DNA of 39,763 bases, taken from NCBI GenBank assembly GCA_046302135.1, contig JBKCIQ010000035.1, forward strand, positions 1-39,763. The letters run 5' to 3'. A program made the translations under genes and the position numbers. This document shows positions 1 through 7,621 of the stretch, in pieces. The DNA comes from AM-1111 sp046302135 (lineage in GTDB: Bacteria > Bacteroidota > Bacteroidia > B-17B0 > Aurantibacillaceae). The notes under the pieces are model-generated. The model had not been told where the DNA came from. It saw nothing but the letters and a program-made list of their open reading frames with translations, and ran no database searches. How positions within the stretch are numbered: the first letter of the stretch is position 1; every line of letters begins with the position of its first letter.

Positions 1-63
1 AATTAAAGCAGCAAAAATCCCAACAAAAACAGTTGTTTGATTAATCGATAATCTTTTAATCAT
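1..63 (-). CDS. 5' end of an unknown protein, cut by the window edge
   Basis: An open frame starts with ATG at 63 and runs off the left edge of the window, giving 21 residues (MIKRLSINQTTVFVGIFAAL plus one more). The start overlaps the 3' end of the PAP2 frame by eight bases, which suggests translational coupling in a minus-strand operon. After a short basic stretch the residues become hydrophobic, as expected for a first membrane segment. In Bacteroidota a PAP2 gene is often followed by a membrane glycosyltransferase, but too little is visible here to name the protein. Confidence 0.5.
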   Translation of the reverse strand, partial: MIKRLSINQTTVFVGIFAALI

Positions 64-742
64 TACTATTTTTTTTAAATAGTTTCATAATTGAATTATC
101 CAATGATGAATTTTTTGATGAATTTAAATTAATATTGAAAATAACATAAGAGAAAATTGCGCAAATTACTCCAATAATCATTCCTGCATAAGCGTCCTAA
201 AAAAAATGCTGAGACAAATAAATTCTTGAAAACCCAACCAAGACTGCCATTATAAAAAAGAAAATTTTTAAAAAATTATTTTTACAAAAAAGCGCCAATA
301 CAAAAAAAAGACTGAACGCTGCAGCTGTATGCCCTGAAGGAAAACTATGCAATCCTAATGTGTCAACACCTTCTATTAAAACAAGTTTATAGCTTTTTAC
401 ATTATGTTCAAAATAAGTTTTGGGTCTAAGCGCATCAGGAAAGATAAAATATTTAATAAACTGAACAATGAGTGATGACAGTCCGTATGACAATAAGCCC
501 GATAAAAAAAGTCTGAAACTAAAAAAAAGAATTACAATTAAACAAGCAACCACAAAATATCCATCTCCAAGAAATGTCAGACTTTTAAAAAATAAATTCA
601 ATTTTTGATTTACCAAAACATTGAAAAAAATGTGCAATTTTTCGCGTTCCGTAAGCGTAATTACCAAAGCTCCTAATAGAATTATCGGTATGAGAACCGA
701 AAAGAGAAATTTATTTTCTTTTAAGAATGAATTATTTCCCAT
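56..742 (-). pseudogene. PAP2-family phosphatase interrupted by in-frame TAG
   Basis: This encodes a membrane phosphatase of the PAP2 superfamily, which removes phosphate from lipid phosphates such as undecaprenyl pyrophosphate or phosphatidate. The frame from ATG 742 has several membrane segments and the motifs RP (in DALRPK), PSGH (SFPSGHTAA) and SR-x5-H (SRIYLSQH). At 197-199 a TAG follows HFF. Without any shift the same frame continues DAYAGMIIG, a further membrane segment and a polar tail, ending in TAA at 56. The Asp right after the TAG completes the SRx5HxxxD signature, so the truncated product would lack an essential part of its active site. A single base change from a sense codon such as TTG explains it. 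It may be a recent nonsense mutation or a sequence error. TAG is a normal stop in neighbouring genes, so general recoding is unlikely. The frame can also be opened from TTG at 748, but ATG 742 follows the -7 box better. Confidence 0.75.
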
Positions 743-750
743 TAACAAAA

Positions 751-758
751 CAAAGATA
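751..758 (-). promoter_or_regulatory. Bacteroidota -7 box for the PAP2 gene
   Basis: On the minus strand this reads TATCTTTG, a perfect TAnnTTTG match. It lies 8 bases upstream of ATG 742, so the transcript would have almost no leader. No clear -33 TTTG is visible. Confidence 0.45.
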
Positions 759-804
759 CTTAATCTAATTATTCACATTTTAAGGCATTATCCTAAAAAT
801 GAAG

Positions 805-828
805 AAAGCTGTCGGTTAAGACAGCTTT
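805..828 (-). terminator. Terminator hairpin downstream of the tRNA
   Basis: Nine-base arms AAAGCTGTC (805-813) and GACAGCTTT (820-828) are perfectly complementary around a six-base loop. On the minus strand the hairpin comes 10 bases after the tRNA end and is followed by a T-rich stretch (TTCATTTTT). It separates the tRNA from the PAP2 gene. Confidence 0.7.
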
Positions 829-838
829 TAATTTCCAG

Positions 839-912
839 TAGCGAGGGAGAGGGTCGAACTCTCCACCTCAGGGTTATGAATCCTGCGCTCTAACCAACTG
901 AGCTACCTCGCC
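839..912 (-). tRNA. tRNA with CAU anticodon, probably elongator Met
   Basis: The minus strand folds into a full cloverleaf. The acceptor stem GGCGAGG pairs with CCTCGCT, with G1-U72 as a wobble, and A73 is the discriminator. The D arm is GCTC/GAGC. The anticodon loop is TTCATAA, and the T arm is GAGAG-TTCGACC-CTCTC. The anticodon is CAU. The initiator-type C1-A72 mismatch and GGG/CCC anticodon stem are absent, so elongator Met is most likely. A tRNA-Ile2 whose CAU is modified to lysidine cannot be excluded by eye. The anticodon stem CAGGA/CCCTG has an A31-C39 mismatch next to the loop. The 3' CCA is not encoded. Confidence 0.93.
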
Positions 913-917
913 TTGAT

Positions 918-966
918 CCCGAAATGCGCCAACTTAGGCATACCTTTTTTCGGGGTTGCAAATATA
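918..966 (-). promoter_or_regulatory. tRNA promoter and hairpin leader
   Basis: On the minus strand TATATTTG (959-966) is a perfect TAnnTTTG -7 box. Transcription would start near 953. The arms CCCGAAA (954-948) and TTTCGGG (924-918) are complementary, with a further short TGCC/GGCG pairing inside, so the precursor would begin with a hairpin that ends just before the mature tRNA 5' end at 912. Confidence 0.5.
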
Positions 967-1080
967 AATACATATTTTAATAATTTCTTAAATGAAAAGA
1001 AATTAAGTTAATAATACGGTAAGAAAGTTAAATAACTGATTTACAGCGATTTTTAAAATAATAACATGAAGAATCACGAT

Positions 1081-1088
1081 TATTTTTG
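1081..1088 (+). promoter_or_regulatory. -7 box for the START-like gene
   Basis: TATTTTTG matches TAnnTTTG and lies 50 bases upstream of ATG 1139. No convincing -33 TTTG is seen at the expected distance. Confidence 0.4.
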
Positions 1089-1138
1089 TGAGAGCATTTA
1101 AATTTTATTACATTTCCACCTAACATTTCCATATAATC

Positions 1139-2011
1139 ATGAGTAAAAAGAATAATAACAAGACGCTTAAGAACAGTAAAAAACCCTTAAAGAAGGCAAA
1201 AGTTACTACAAAAAAGGGTGAAAATAAAAAAAACTCTAAAGCAGCAACAAAAAATGGAAATGCAAAGAAAACAACCTTAGTTAAAAGCAAACTGAAGAAA
1301 CCTACAACTAAAAAGGTTACTTCAAAAAAAAATAATTCAACAAAGACCAAAACAACTAAAGAAATCTCTAAAAAGTCAACAAAAAAAATTGTTCAGGTAA
1401 AGAAAATTAAAAATGATTCTCAAAAGGAAAAAAACACAAAACAAAAAAACATACCCTCAGTAAATAAAAAGATAGAAAATTTTAAGGCCAAACCTGTTGC
1501 TAAAACTAAAGCTGAAGTTAAAACCAAGGAAACTCAAAAGATTAAAAATATCCCCCTAGAAACTAAGAAATCAACCAAAGAAAATAAGAAAAAGTTAGTT
1601 ATCGAGGAACAGAATGAGGTAAACACCCCCCCGGGAAAATTTGAATTGGAATATGTAGTGCACTCCTCAGCAGAATTATTATTTAATTTTTTGACAGAAC
1701 CTAGTGGTCTTTCTGAATGGTTTTGTGATGATGTTAATATAAGACATGGCATCTATACTTTCTTTTGGGACGGCTCACAGCAACAAGCAAAAGAACTAAA
1801 GTTTATTCAAGAAAAATTAATTAGATTCCAGTGGATGGAAAAAACTGATGGATCATATTTTGAATTTCGCTTGGAAAAGGATGATTTAACAGGTGATATT
1901 TCATTAATCATCACAGATTTCGCGGAAAATGAAGATGAAAGAAACTCATCTAAATTACTTTGGGATTCTCAGATTGACAAATTACTCCACGTACTTGGTG
2001 CTTACTTCTAG
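1139..2011 (+). CDS. START-like domain protein with long lysine-rich N-terminal tail
   Basis: The 290-residue protein has two parts. Residues 1 to about 160 are low complexity, dominated by Lys with Thr, Asn, Ser and Ala (for example KKAKVTTKKGENKKNSKAA), and very basic like histone H1 tails. From about 168 a compact domain begins with FELEYVVHSS and contains LFNFLTEPSGLSEWF, an aromatic strand region and a C-terminal helix ending LLHVLGAYF. This resembles the START-like family widespread as stand-alone proteins of about 125-130 residues in Bacteroidota (Pfam START_2 type), related to the SRPBCC/AHSA1 fold that binds hydrophobic ligands. The substrate is unknown. There is no signal peptide, so it should be cytosolic. 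The tail could bind nucleic acid or acidic partners; that is inference. The gene is convergent with recN, with 16 bases between them. The start follows a -7 box at 1081. Confidence 0.8.
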   Translation: MSKKNNNKTLKNSKKPLKKAKVTTKKGENKKNSKAATKNGNAKKTTLVKSKLKKPTTKKVTSKKNNSTKTKTTKEISKKSTKKIVQVKKIKNDSQKEKNTKQKNIPSVNKKIENFKAKPVAKTKAEVKTKETQKIKNIPLETKKSTKENKKKLVIEEQNEVNTPPGKFELEYVVHSSAELLFNFLTEPSGLSEWFCDDVNIRHGIYTFFWDGSQQQAKELKFIQEKLIRFQWMEKTDGSYFEFRLEKDDLTGDISLIITDFAENEDERNSSKLLWDSQIDKLLHVLGAYF

Positions 2012-2027
2012 AAAAACTTTTAAGGTT

Positions 2028-3704
2028 TTAATTTTTATTCATTACGCTAGCATTTAATAACAGTTCTTCAGCATTCTTAATTGCCGCATTTGATGGTTTT
2101 TCACTACTAAGCATTTTTGCTATCTCAATAATTCTCTCTTCCTGACTCAATTGTTTAACCGAAGAAAGGGTCTTTAATTTATAATCTCTTTTAAAAACCA
2201 AAAGATGATGATTACCTCTGCTTGCTATTTGTGGTAAGTGAGTAATAGAAATTACCTGCATATTATTGCTCATTTGTTGTAGGATGTCACCTATCCTTGC
2301 ACCAACCTCGCCTGAAACACCGGTATCAATTTCATCAAATAAAATTGTCGGCAAATCTGTGCTTTTGGCAATTATAGCCTTAAGAGAAAGCATTACCCTT
2401 GATAATTCACCGCCTGAAGCGACTTTATGCAAGTCTTTGAAGTCACCTCCCTTATTGGCAGAAAACAGAAATTTAATTTCATCTATTCCAGATGCAGTAA
2501 GATCATTTAAATTATTTAACTCTACTTTGAATCGTGCATTTTGCATATTAAGATTGGCCAACAAACTTTCAACTTTTTGCTCAAGTTCAGGTATTTGCTT
2601 TTTTCTTTTTTGAGAAATTTTATTCGCAATTTGAAAGGCCTTTACCTTTTGATTGATAATTTGATTTTCAATATTTTTTATTTTAATCTCAAGATTTTCT
2701 GTAGAATCAATTTTCTCACTTATTTCATTTTTTAAATTCAATAATTCTTTGATATCTGAAACCCCGTGCTTTTTAAACAACCTCTGTAACGAATTTATTT
2801 TATCGTTGATTTTATCCAATTCAATAGGATTTATTTCTATTTTCTCACCAGACAAACTTAAATCGCTTTCAAGTTCGCGTAACTCAATAAAAATTGAACT
2901 CAATCTTTTTTCAAACTCTGAATATTCATTTCCATATTTACTTATCTGAATCAACAGTTGTTTTAATTGTGCAACAGTATTTAAAAGATTTTTATCTCCT
3001 CCTCCTATTGCGTTTGCCACAGAAGATAAATTACCCTTTATCAACTCAGCGTTTTCTAGCGATAAAGATTGTTCTTCTAAATTTTTCAAATCCGCTCCGT
3101 CAAGATTGGCCTCAACGAGCTCATTCAATTGAAACCTGTAGTAATCTTGGTCTCGTTTAGCTAGCATTAAGTCAGAATTTAATTTGGCAAGATTCTTCTC
3201 ATTGGTTTTTATATTCTGATATACTTCACGGTAAGCGCTAAGATTACTGTATGTGTCCGAAATGGAGTCAATAACTTTAAATCTAAAATCTTTTTCTGCA
3301 AGCATTAAGGTTTCATGCTGAGAATGTATATCAATAAGTTGATCTGATAGAGATTTTAAAACCATCAGATTTACCGGAGTATCATTGATGAAGGCTCTTG
3401 ACTTTCCATCAGAACCAAGCTCTCTTCTGATTGTCGTCTCATCAGAATAATCCAAATCATTAGAAATGAAGAACTCTTTTAAATTGTATTTTTTGATGTG
3501 GAAAATCGCTTCAACAATACACTTTTTCTCCTTGTTCATGAGTACGGATACATCAGCACGTTTACCCATCACTAAACCCAAAGCACCAATTAATATAGAT
3601 TTACCGGCTCCTGTTTCGCCCGTTATAACGGTTATATCAGATGGAAAAGCTATATTCAACTCATCAATCAGCGCATAATTCCTTACAGACAACTCTCTCA
3701 ACAT
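2028..3704 (-). CDS. recN: DNA repair ATPase RecN
   Basis: RecN is an SMC-like ATPase that acts at DNA double-strand breaks during RecA-dependent recombination. The product has 558 residues, normal for the family, from ATG 3704 (MLRELSVRNYALIDEL). Walker A GETGAGKS lies at 29-36. A long coiled-coil centre with many Glu, Lys and Leu follows. The ABC signature SGGELSRV is near 430 and Walker B ILFDEIDTG near 453. The open frame extends upstream to 3857, but that part encodes an AT-rich hydrophobic stretch unlike RecN, and a -7 box at 3717-3724 lies inside it, so the shorter start is chosen. The gene is divergent from lepB and convergent with the START-like gene. No LexA-type operator was recognised. 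Confidence 0.95.
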   Translation of the reverse strand: MLRELSVRNYALIDELNIAFPSDITVITGETGAGKSILIGALGLVMGKRADVSVLMNKEKKCIVEAIFHIKKYNLKEFFISNDLDYSDETTIRRELGSDGKSRAFINDTPVNLMVLKSLSDQLIDIHSQHETLMLAEKDFRFKVIDSISDTYSNLSAYREVYQNIKTNEKNLAKLNSDLMLAKRDQDYYRFQLNELVEANLDGADLKNLEEQSLSLENAELIKGNLSSVANAIGGGDKNLLNTVAQLKQLLIQISKYGNEYSEFEKRLSSIFIELRELESDLSLSGEKIEINPIELDKINDKINSLQRLFKKHGVSDIKELLNLKNEISEKIDSTENLEIKIKNIENQIINQKVKAFQIANKISQKRKKQIPELEQKVESLLANLNMQNARFKVELNNLNDLTASGIDEIKFLFSANKGGDFKDLHKVASGGELSRVMLSLKAIIAKSTDLPTILFDEIDTGVSGEVGARIGDILQQMSNNMQVISITHLPQIASRGNHHLLVFKRDYKLKTLSSVKQLSQEERIIEIAKMLSSEKPSNAAIKNAEELLLNASVMNKN

Positions 3705-3716
3705 AACTACAAAATT

Positions 3717-3724
3717 CAAAAATA
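3717..3724 (-). promoter_or_regulatory. -7 box for recN
   Basis: On the minus strand this reads TATTTTTG, a TAnnTTTG match 12 bases upstream of ATG 3704. It supports the short recN start and implies a very short leader. No clear -33 box. Confidence 0.4.
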
Positions 3725-3835
3725 ATATATTCAAAAAGATAAATAAGGTTTTATTTTTTAAAACAAAATTTGGTAACAGTGTTAGTTCTAATTTGAAAAG
3801 TGAATTGTGAAAGAATTTAAAATTTAATATAAGTT

Positions 3836-3866
3836 TTTGTCCTGTATATTTAAACAACTAACTTTA
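3836..3866 (+). promoter_or_regulatory. Promoter for lepB
   Basis: TTTG at 3836-3839 is followed, after exactly 19 bases, by TAACTTTA at 3859-3866. This fits the Bacteroidota -33/-7 arrangement with one mismatch at the last base of the -7 box. ATG 3884 is 17 bases further on. Confidence 0.5.
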
Positions 3867-3883
3867 AGCCCTTAACTGAAAAC

Positions 3884-5740
3884 ATGGACAGTACAATAAT
3901 TTTTTATTTGATAGTTCTTGCCTCATTCGGGGGACTCTTTAAGGTATTTGAAAAAATGGGAGAGAAAGGTTGGAAAGCATTAATTCCCATTTATAATTTT
4001 TATGTTTGGATTTGCCTTCTTAAAAAACCAAAGTGGTGGGTTATATTTTTCATTATACCAGGGGTAAATGCGCTAATGTATGCTATTCTAATGTTTCAGA
4101 CTGCCTATGGTTTCAAGAAACGTAGTTTTACCGATCTGACACTTGCATCATTGCTTAGCTTTTTTTATGTGTATTATCTTGGTTTCTCAGGTAAAGACGT
4201 GAAATGGGAAGGCCCTGATGAATTCAACAATCTAAAAGGTGGCGTTATTAAAAATTGGCTCGACCCGATTTTCTTTGCAATCGTGGCGGCTTCTATTATC
4301 AGAACATTTTTCCTTGAGGCCTTCACAATTCCAACCTCATCACTCGAAAAATCATTGCTTGTTGGAGATTTCCTTTTTGTAAATAAATTAAGCTATGGCT
4401 CAAGAGTCCCAATGACCCCGCTTTCCTTTCCATTGGCCCATCACACGATTCCAGTACTTAATACAAAGGCATATATGGAATTCTGGAAATTACCCTATAC
4501 AAGAATGCCCGGCTATAAAAAAATTAAAAATAATGACATTGTTGTTTTCAACTATCCGGATGGTGATACTGTTGCACTCAACAAACAAGATCAGAGTTAC
4601 TACAATCTATGCAGGATTATCGGAATGAGCGCATTAAATCAAATGCAACCAGATGCAAATTCCATTCAAACAGGAAGAGAAATTATAAGTAATAATCCTG
4701 ATGAATTCGGAAAGGTGGTTGGACGTCCTGTTGATAAAAGAGAACATTATGTAAAAAGATGTGTTGCCATAGCAGGTGACGTGTTGGAAATAAAAGATGG
4801 ACAACTATATATCAATAACAAAGTAGCAGAGAACCCAGAACATCTTCAACATTTTTATAATGTAATTTGCAGTAACGATTTTATAACAGATGCTTGGTTA
4901 GATGAAAACAATGTTAACGCAGACGAAACCTATGCCTTCACTCCGAGAATGCTTGGACCGGACAGTAATGTAGTTGGTGATTTTATATCTATGTCGAATC
5001 CAAATTACGGTGAAGGAAATGTAGCTTTAAAGAACCTCAAAAAATACAGTAAAGACCTTTTGGAAAAAAAAGTTTCACTTTACAGGATTAATTTTGAAGA
5101 CAGCAGAGTAAAAGAACTCCTTTTGAATAAAAGTATTTTCTCTGTAACAATGGATTTATCGGGAAAGTCAGAATTTGATTACAATATTTTTCCACATGAC
5201 AACAGATTCAAATGGAATAACGACAACTTTGGACCACTCACAATACCAAAAGTAGGACAAACAGTAAAAATAGACACATCTAACATTTCTATTTACGACA
5301 GAATAATTGATGTGTATGAAAACAACGAACTTAAAGTTGAAAACGGAAAAGTATTCATTAATGGTAAGCCGGCCAATGAATACACATTCAAACAAAATTA
5401 TTATTGGATGATGGGTGACAACAGACACAACTCAGCCGATAGTCGCAGTTGGGGATTTGTTCCTTTTGATCACGTTGTTGGCACTCCAGTTTTCGTTTGG
5501 TTCAGTTTGAAGTATGACGACAAACAACCAATTTCAGGTAAATGGAGTTTTAAAACCATTTTCTCCAATGAGAAAGAAGGTAAATTAAGATGGAGCAGAT
5601 TTTTCTGCTTCGTGAGCGATAAAGGCTTATCTAAATCCTATTTCATTTACTTCTTTGTTGTGGGAGCAGCCTGGTATGGTTTTTCAAAATACAGAAAGTA
5701 CAAGAAAAAGAAAGAAGAACAAGCCAATAAAGCTGCTTGA
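3884..5740 (+). CDS. lepB: Signal peptidase I with two-TM N-terminal extension
   Basis: LepB removes Sec signal peptides at the outer face of the inner membrane. This copy is long, 618 residues. Residues 1-110 form a membrane module (KALIPIYNFYVW and nearby helices) of the kind found fused to LepB in Bacteroidota. A further membrane segment precedes the catalytic part near 130. The catalytic Ser is in FTIPTSSLEKSL (about S153, by alignment to IPSGSM). The catalytic Lys is in HYVKRCVAIAGD (about K291). Box E is GDNRHNSADSRSWG (511 onward). About 200 residues separate the Lys box from GDNR, more than in short LepB proteins. A last membrane segment (YFIYFFVVGAAW) precedes a Lys-rich cytosolic end. 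It is convergent with the T9SS gene, with 8 bases between stops. Confidence 0.95.
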   Translation: MDSTIIFYLIVLASFGGLFKVFEKMGEKGWKALIPIYNFYVWICLLKKPKWWVIFFIIPGVNALMYAILMFQTAYGFKKRSFTDLTLASLLSFFYVYYLGFSGKDVKWEGPDEFNNLKGGVIKNWLDPIFFAIVAASIIRTFFLEAFTIPTSSLEKSLLVGDFLFVNKLSYGSRVPMTPLSFPLAHHTIPVLNTKAYMEFWKLPYTRMPGYKKIKNNDIVVFNYPDGDTVALNKQDQSYYNLCRIIGMSALNQMQPDANSIQTGREIISNNPDEFGKVVGRPVDKREHYVKRCVAIAGDVLEIKDGQLYINNKVAENPEHLQHFYNVICSNDFITDAWLDENNVNADETYAFTPRMLGPDSNVVGDFISMSNPNYGEGNVALKNLKKYSKDLLEKKVSLYRINFEDSRVKELLLNKSIFSVTMDLSGKSEFDYNIFPHDNRFKWNNDNFGPLTIPKVGQTVKIDTSNISIYDRIIDVYENNELKVENGKVFINGKPANEYTFKQNYYWMMGDNRHNSADSRSWGFVPFDHVVGTPVFVWFSLKYDDKQPISGKWSFKTIFSNEKEGKLRWSRFFCFVSDKGLSKSYFIYFFVVGAAWYGFSKYRKYKKKKEEQANKAA

Positions 5741-5748
5741 TTCATTTT

Positions 5749-7455
5749 CTATTCTATCAATATTTTCTTTCTGATTATAATTTCACCCTTTCTGAAATAA
5801 ATCGTATAAACCCCTCTTTCTCGTTGACTTAAATCTATTCTGATTTCATTCTGAGGTTGTATTAGAATTCTTTGAATCAGAATACCCTGAGAATTATAAA
5901 TCTCGGTCTCTACTTCATCATTTTCATCACTAATATAAATGCTGAAAAATCCATTGCTCGGATTAGGATATATTTTAAACTTGCTGTCGTCGTTCATCTC
6001 GGTTGTTGGAGTATCTATCAGAAATTGATTTGTGAGGAGAGAGTTGTGTGAAAACCAATCAACTTCTTCAATTTGAGATGGTGAAGTAGTAATTTTCGTA
6101 ACGAAAACATCCGTTCTAGTCCATGAAGATAAAAAGTTAGTACCAAAACTTGCACCACTCAACATACTACCGGTTGCATAAACATTTCCATTTGATTCAG
6201 CACAAATGGCATTACCCGATTCATAACCTAAATCCTCATACGCATCTGAACCACCCCCTGCAGCATTCAACCATAAAAAATTTCCATTATTATCTAATCC
6301 GGCCATAAAAATATCTGAATTATCAACGGCCGTTTTATTATATGCACCAAAGTATGCAGTTTTTGCAAACTGTCCCGTTATAAAAATTTTGTTTCCAACA
6401 GACCCGATTCCTCGAGCACGATCGACTCCACTACCTCCTGCTTTTTTAATCCAAATGATGTTTCCGTTACTATCGTAACAGGCTACGAAAACATCAGCGC
6501 TCCCATTGGTCCAAATACTTTGCGAACCAAACGCTGCAGTAGCATTAAACTCTCCACAAATATAAATTCTGTTGGAGGCATCTACAGTTAATCCCCAGCC
6601 TACATCATCATAGTTTCCTCCACCACTTTTAACCCAAGCCAAATCTCCATTTGGAGAATATCTTGCAACGAATGCATTAAAAAATCCGTTGGGTGCATAC
6701 AAGATTTGGCTTCCAAAACTGCAGGCATTTTTATACAGCCCGGTAATGTAAACATTTCCATTCGCATCACATTGAATAGCTTTTGCCTCATCCCTACCTG
6801 AACTGCCGGCTTTTTTCACCCACAAAAAATTTCCGTTGGCGTCGTATTTTGCTATAAAAATATCATTGTCACCAGAACTGTAAATTGTTGTAACACCACC
6901 AAATTTTGCAGAACCTCTGAAAAGACCACATATATAAACATTACCGGCTGCATCATTACAAATTCCTAAAGCCTTTTCATAATCATATCCACCGGCTCGC
7001 TTTGCCCAAACTAAATTTCCACTCAAGGTATATTTAGCTAGAAAAATATCATTGGAAGACTGACAAGTTAATGTGATTGGAGATCCTTGAAATTTAATGT
7101 TTGCATTTGTCCCTTCGATCTCACCTGCAATATATACGAAATTGGTTTTGTCAGTAGAAACACATGTAGCATAATCACCGGTATAACCTCCGGCCGTTCT
7201 TATCCAGTTTAAATTACCGGTAGGGTTGTATTGAGCCAAAAAAATATCATGATTTCCCTGACAAGGTAAAATGGTGCCACTAAAATTGGCATTCATTTCG
7301 TATTTACCTGACACATATACATTGCCATAATTATCTGTAGTGATTCCATATCCGTAATCATATGCCCATAAACCACCTCTTTTGGCCCAAGTGAATTGCT
7401 GTGACTTAAGCTGTGCAAATAAAAATATTATTGTAATTATAATTAAAGCTCTCAT
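5749..7455 (-). CDS. Secreted seven-repeat beta-propeller protein with T9SS type A sorting domain
   Basis: The product has 568 residues from ATG 7455, followed by a signal peptide (MRALIIITIIFLFAQLKSQ). The body is built of repeats of about 45-55 residues of the SBBP (bacterial beta-propeller) type. Each has an NVYICG or YITG strand, an FG motif and DIF-A-Y, ending N-x-x-W-x-K-x-AGG. Seven Trp-centred ends can be counted (FTWAKRGG, LNWIRTAGG, LVWAKRAGG, FLWVKKAGS, LAWVKSGGG, IIWIKKAGG, FLWLNAAGG), so a closed seven-bladed propeller is likely. The end FKIYPNPSNGFFSIYIS followed by beta strands and IIRKKILIE is a T9SS C-terminal sorting domain, so the protein should cross the outer membrane and be anchored or released. 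Its target is unknown. The open frame reaches 7488, but the signal peptide starts best at 7455. Confidence 0.88.
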   Translation of the reverse strand: MRALIIITIIFLFAQLKSQQFTWAKRGGLWAYDYGYGITTDNYGNVYVSGKYEMNANFSGTILPCQGNHDIFLAQYNPTGNLNWIRTAGGYTGDYATCVSTDKTNFVYIAGEIEGTNANIKFQGSPITLTCQSSNDIFLAKYTLSGNLVWAKRAGGYDYEKALGICNDAAGNVYICGLFRGSAKFGGVTTIYSSGDNDIFIAKYDANGNFLWVKKAGSSGRDEAKAIQCDANGNVYITGLYKNACSFGSQILYAPNGFFNAFVARYSPNGDLAWVKSGGGNYDDVGWGLTVDASNRIYICGEFNATAAFGSQSIWTNGSADVFVACYDSNGNIIWIKKAGGSGVDRARGIGSVGNKIFITGQFAKTAYFGAYNKTAVDNSDIFMAGLDNNGNFLWLNAAGGGSDAYEDLGYESGNAICAESNGNVYATGSMLSGASFGTNFLSSWTRTDVFVTKITTSPSQIEEVDWFSHNSLLTNQFLIDTPTTEMNDDSKFKIYPNPSNGFFSIYISDENDEVETEIYNSQGILIQRILIQPQNEIRIDLSQRERGVYTIYFRKGEIIIRKKILIE

Positions 7456-7554
7456 TTTTATTTTTAATATACATTGGTAAAATATCAAATAAACTGATTT
7501 TCGTTAAGTAGGAAAAAAATACTCTAAATGAGGATAAATTTACGCTATTCAGAT

Positions 7555-7594
7555 TGACAATTTGTCACAGAAACCTGATTGGCATAAGTGTTGG
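7555..7594 (+). promoter_or_regulatory. Candidate sigma-54 promoter with palindromic upstream site, for htpG
   Basis: TGACAA-T-TTGTCA at 7555-7567 is a perfect palindrome with six-base arms. Thirteen bases later TGGCATAAGTGTTGGG starts at 7580. Against the sigma-54 consensus TGGCAYRNNNNTTGCW it matches 10 of 12 informative positions, with the GG at 7581-7582 exactly 10 bases before the -12 dinucleotide. The -12 C is replaced by G. Transcription would start near 7606. The palindrome is close for an enhancer and could instead be an operator or a proximal activator site. Confidence 0.5.
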
Positions 7595-7621
7595 GTAAGT
7601 TTGAGCACTATGGGAAAAACA

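Noticed and set aside
621..893. Plus-strand frame of 90 codons
   Set aside because: It is antisense to the PAP2 gene and runs through the tRNA; no family features.
1120..1350. Minus-strand hydrophobic frame of 76 codons
   Set aside because: It is the reverse of the AAA/AAG-rich lysine tail; Phe and Leu codons arise automatically.
3705..3857. 51-codon N-terminal extension of recN
   Set aside because: It is unlike RecN, and the -7 boxes and lepB promoter lie in it.
7562..7621. TTG- or ATG-started extensions of htpG
   Set aside because: They overlap the candidate sigma-54 promoter and do not match the usual HtpG N-terminus.
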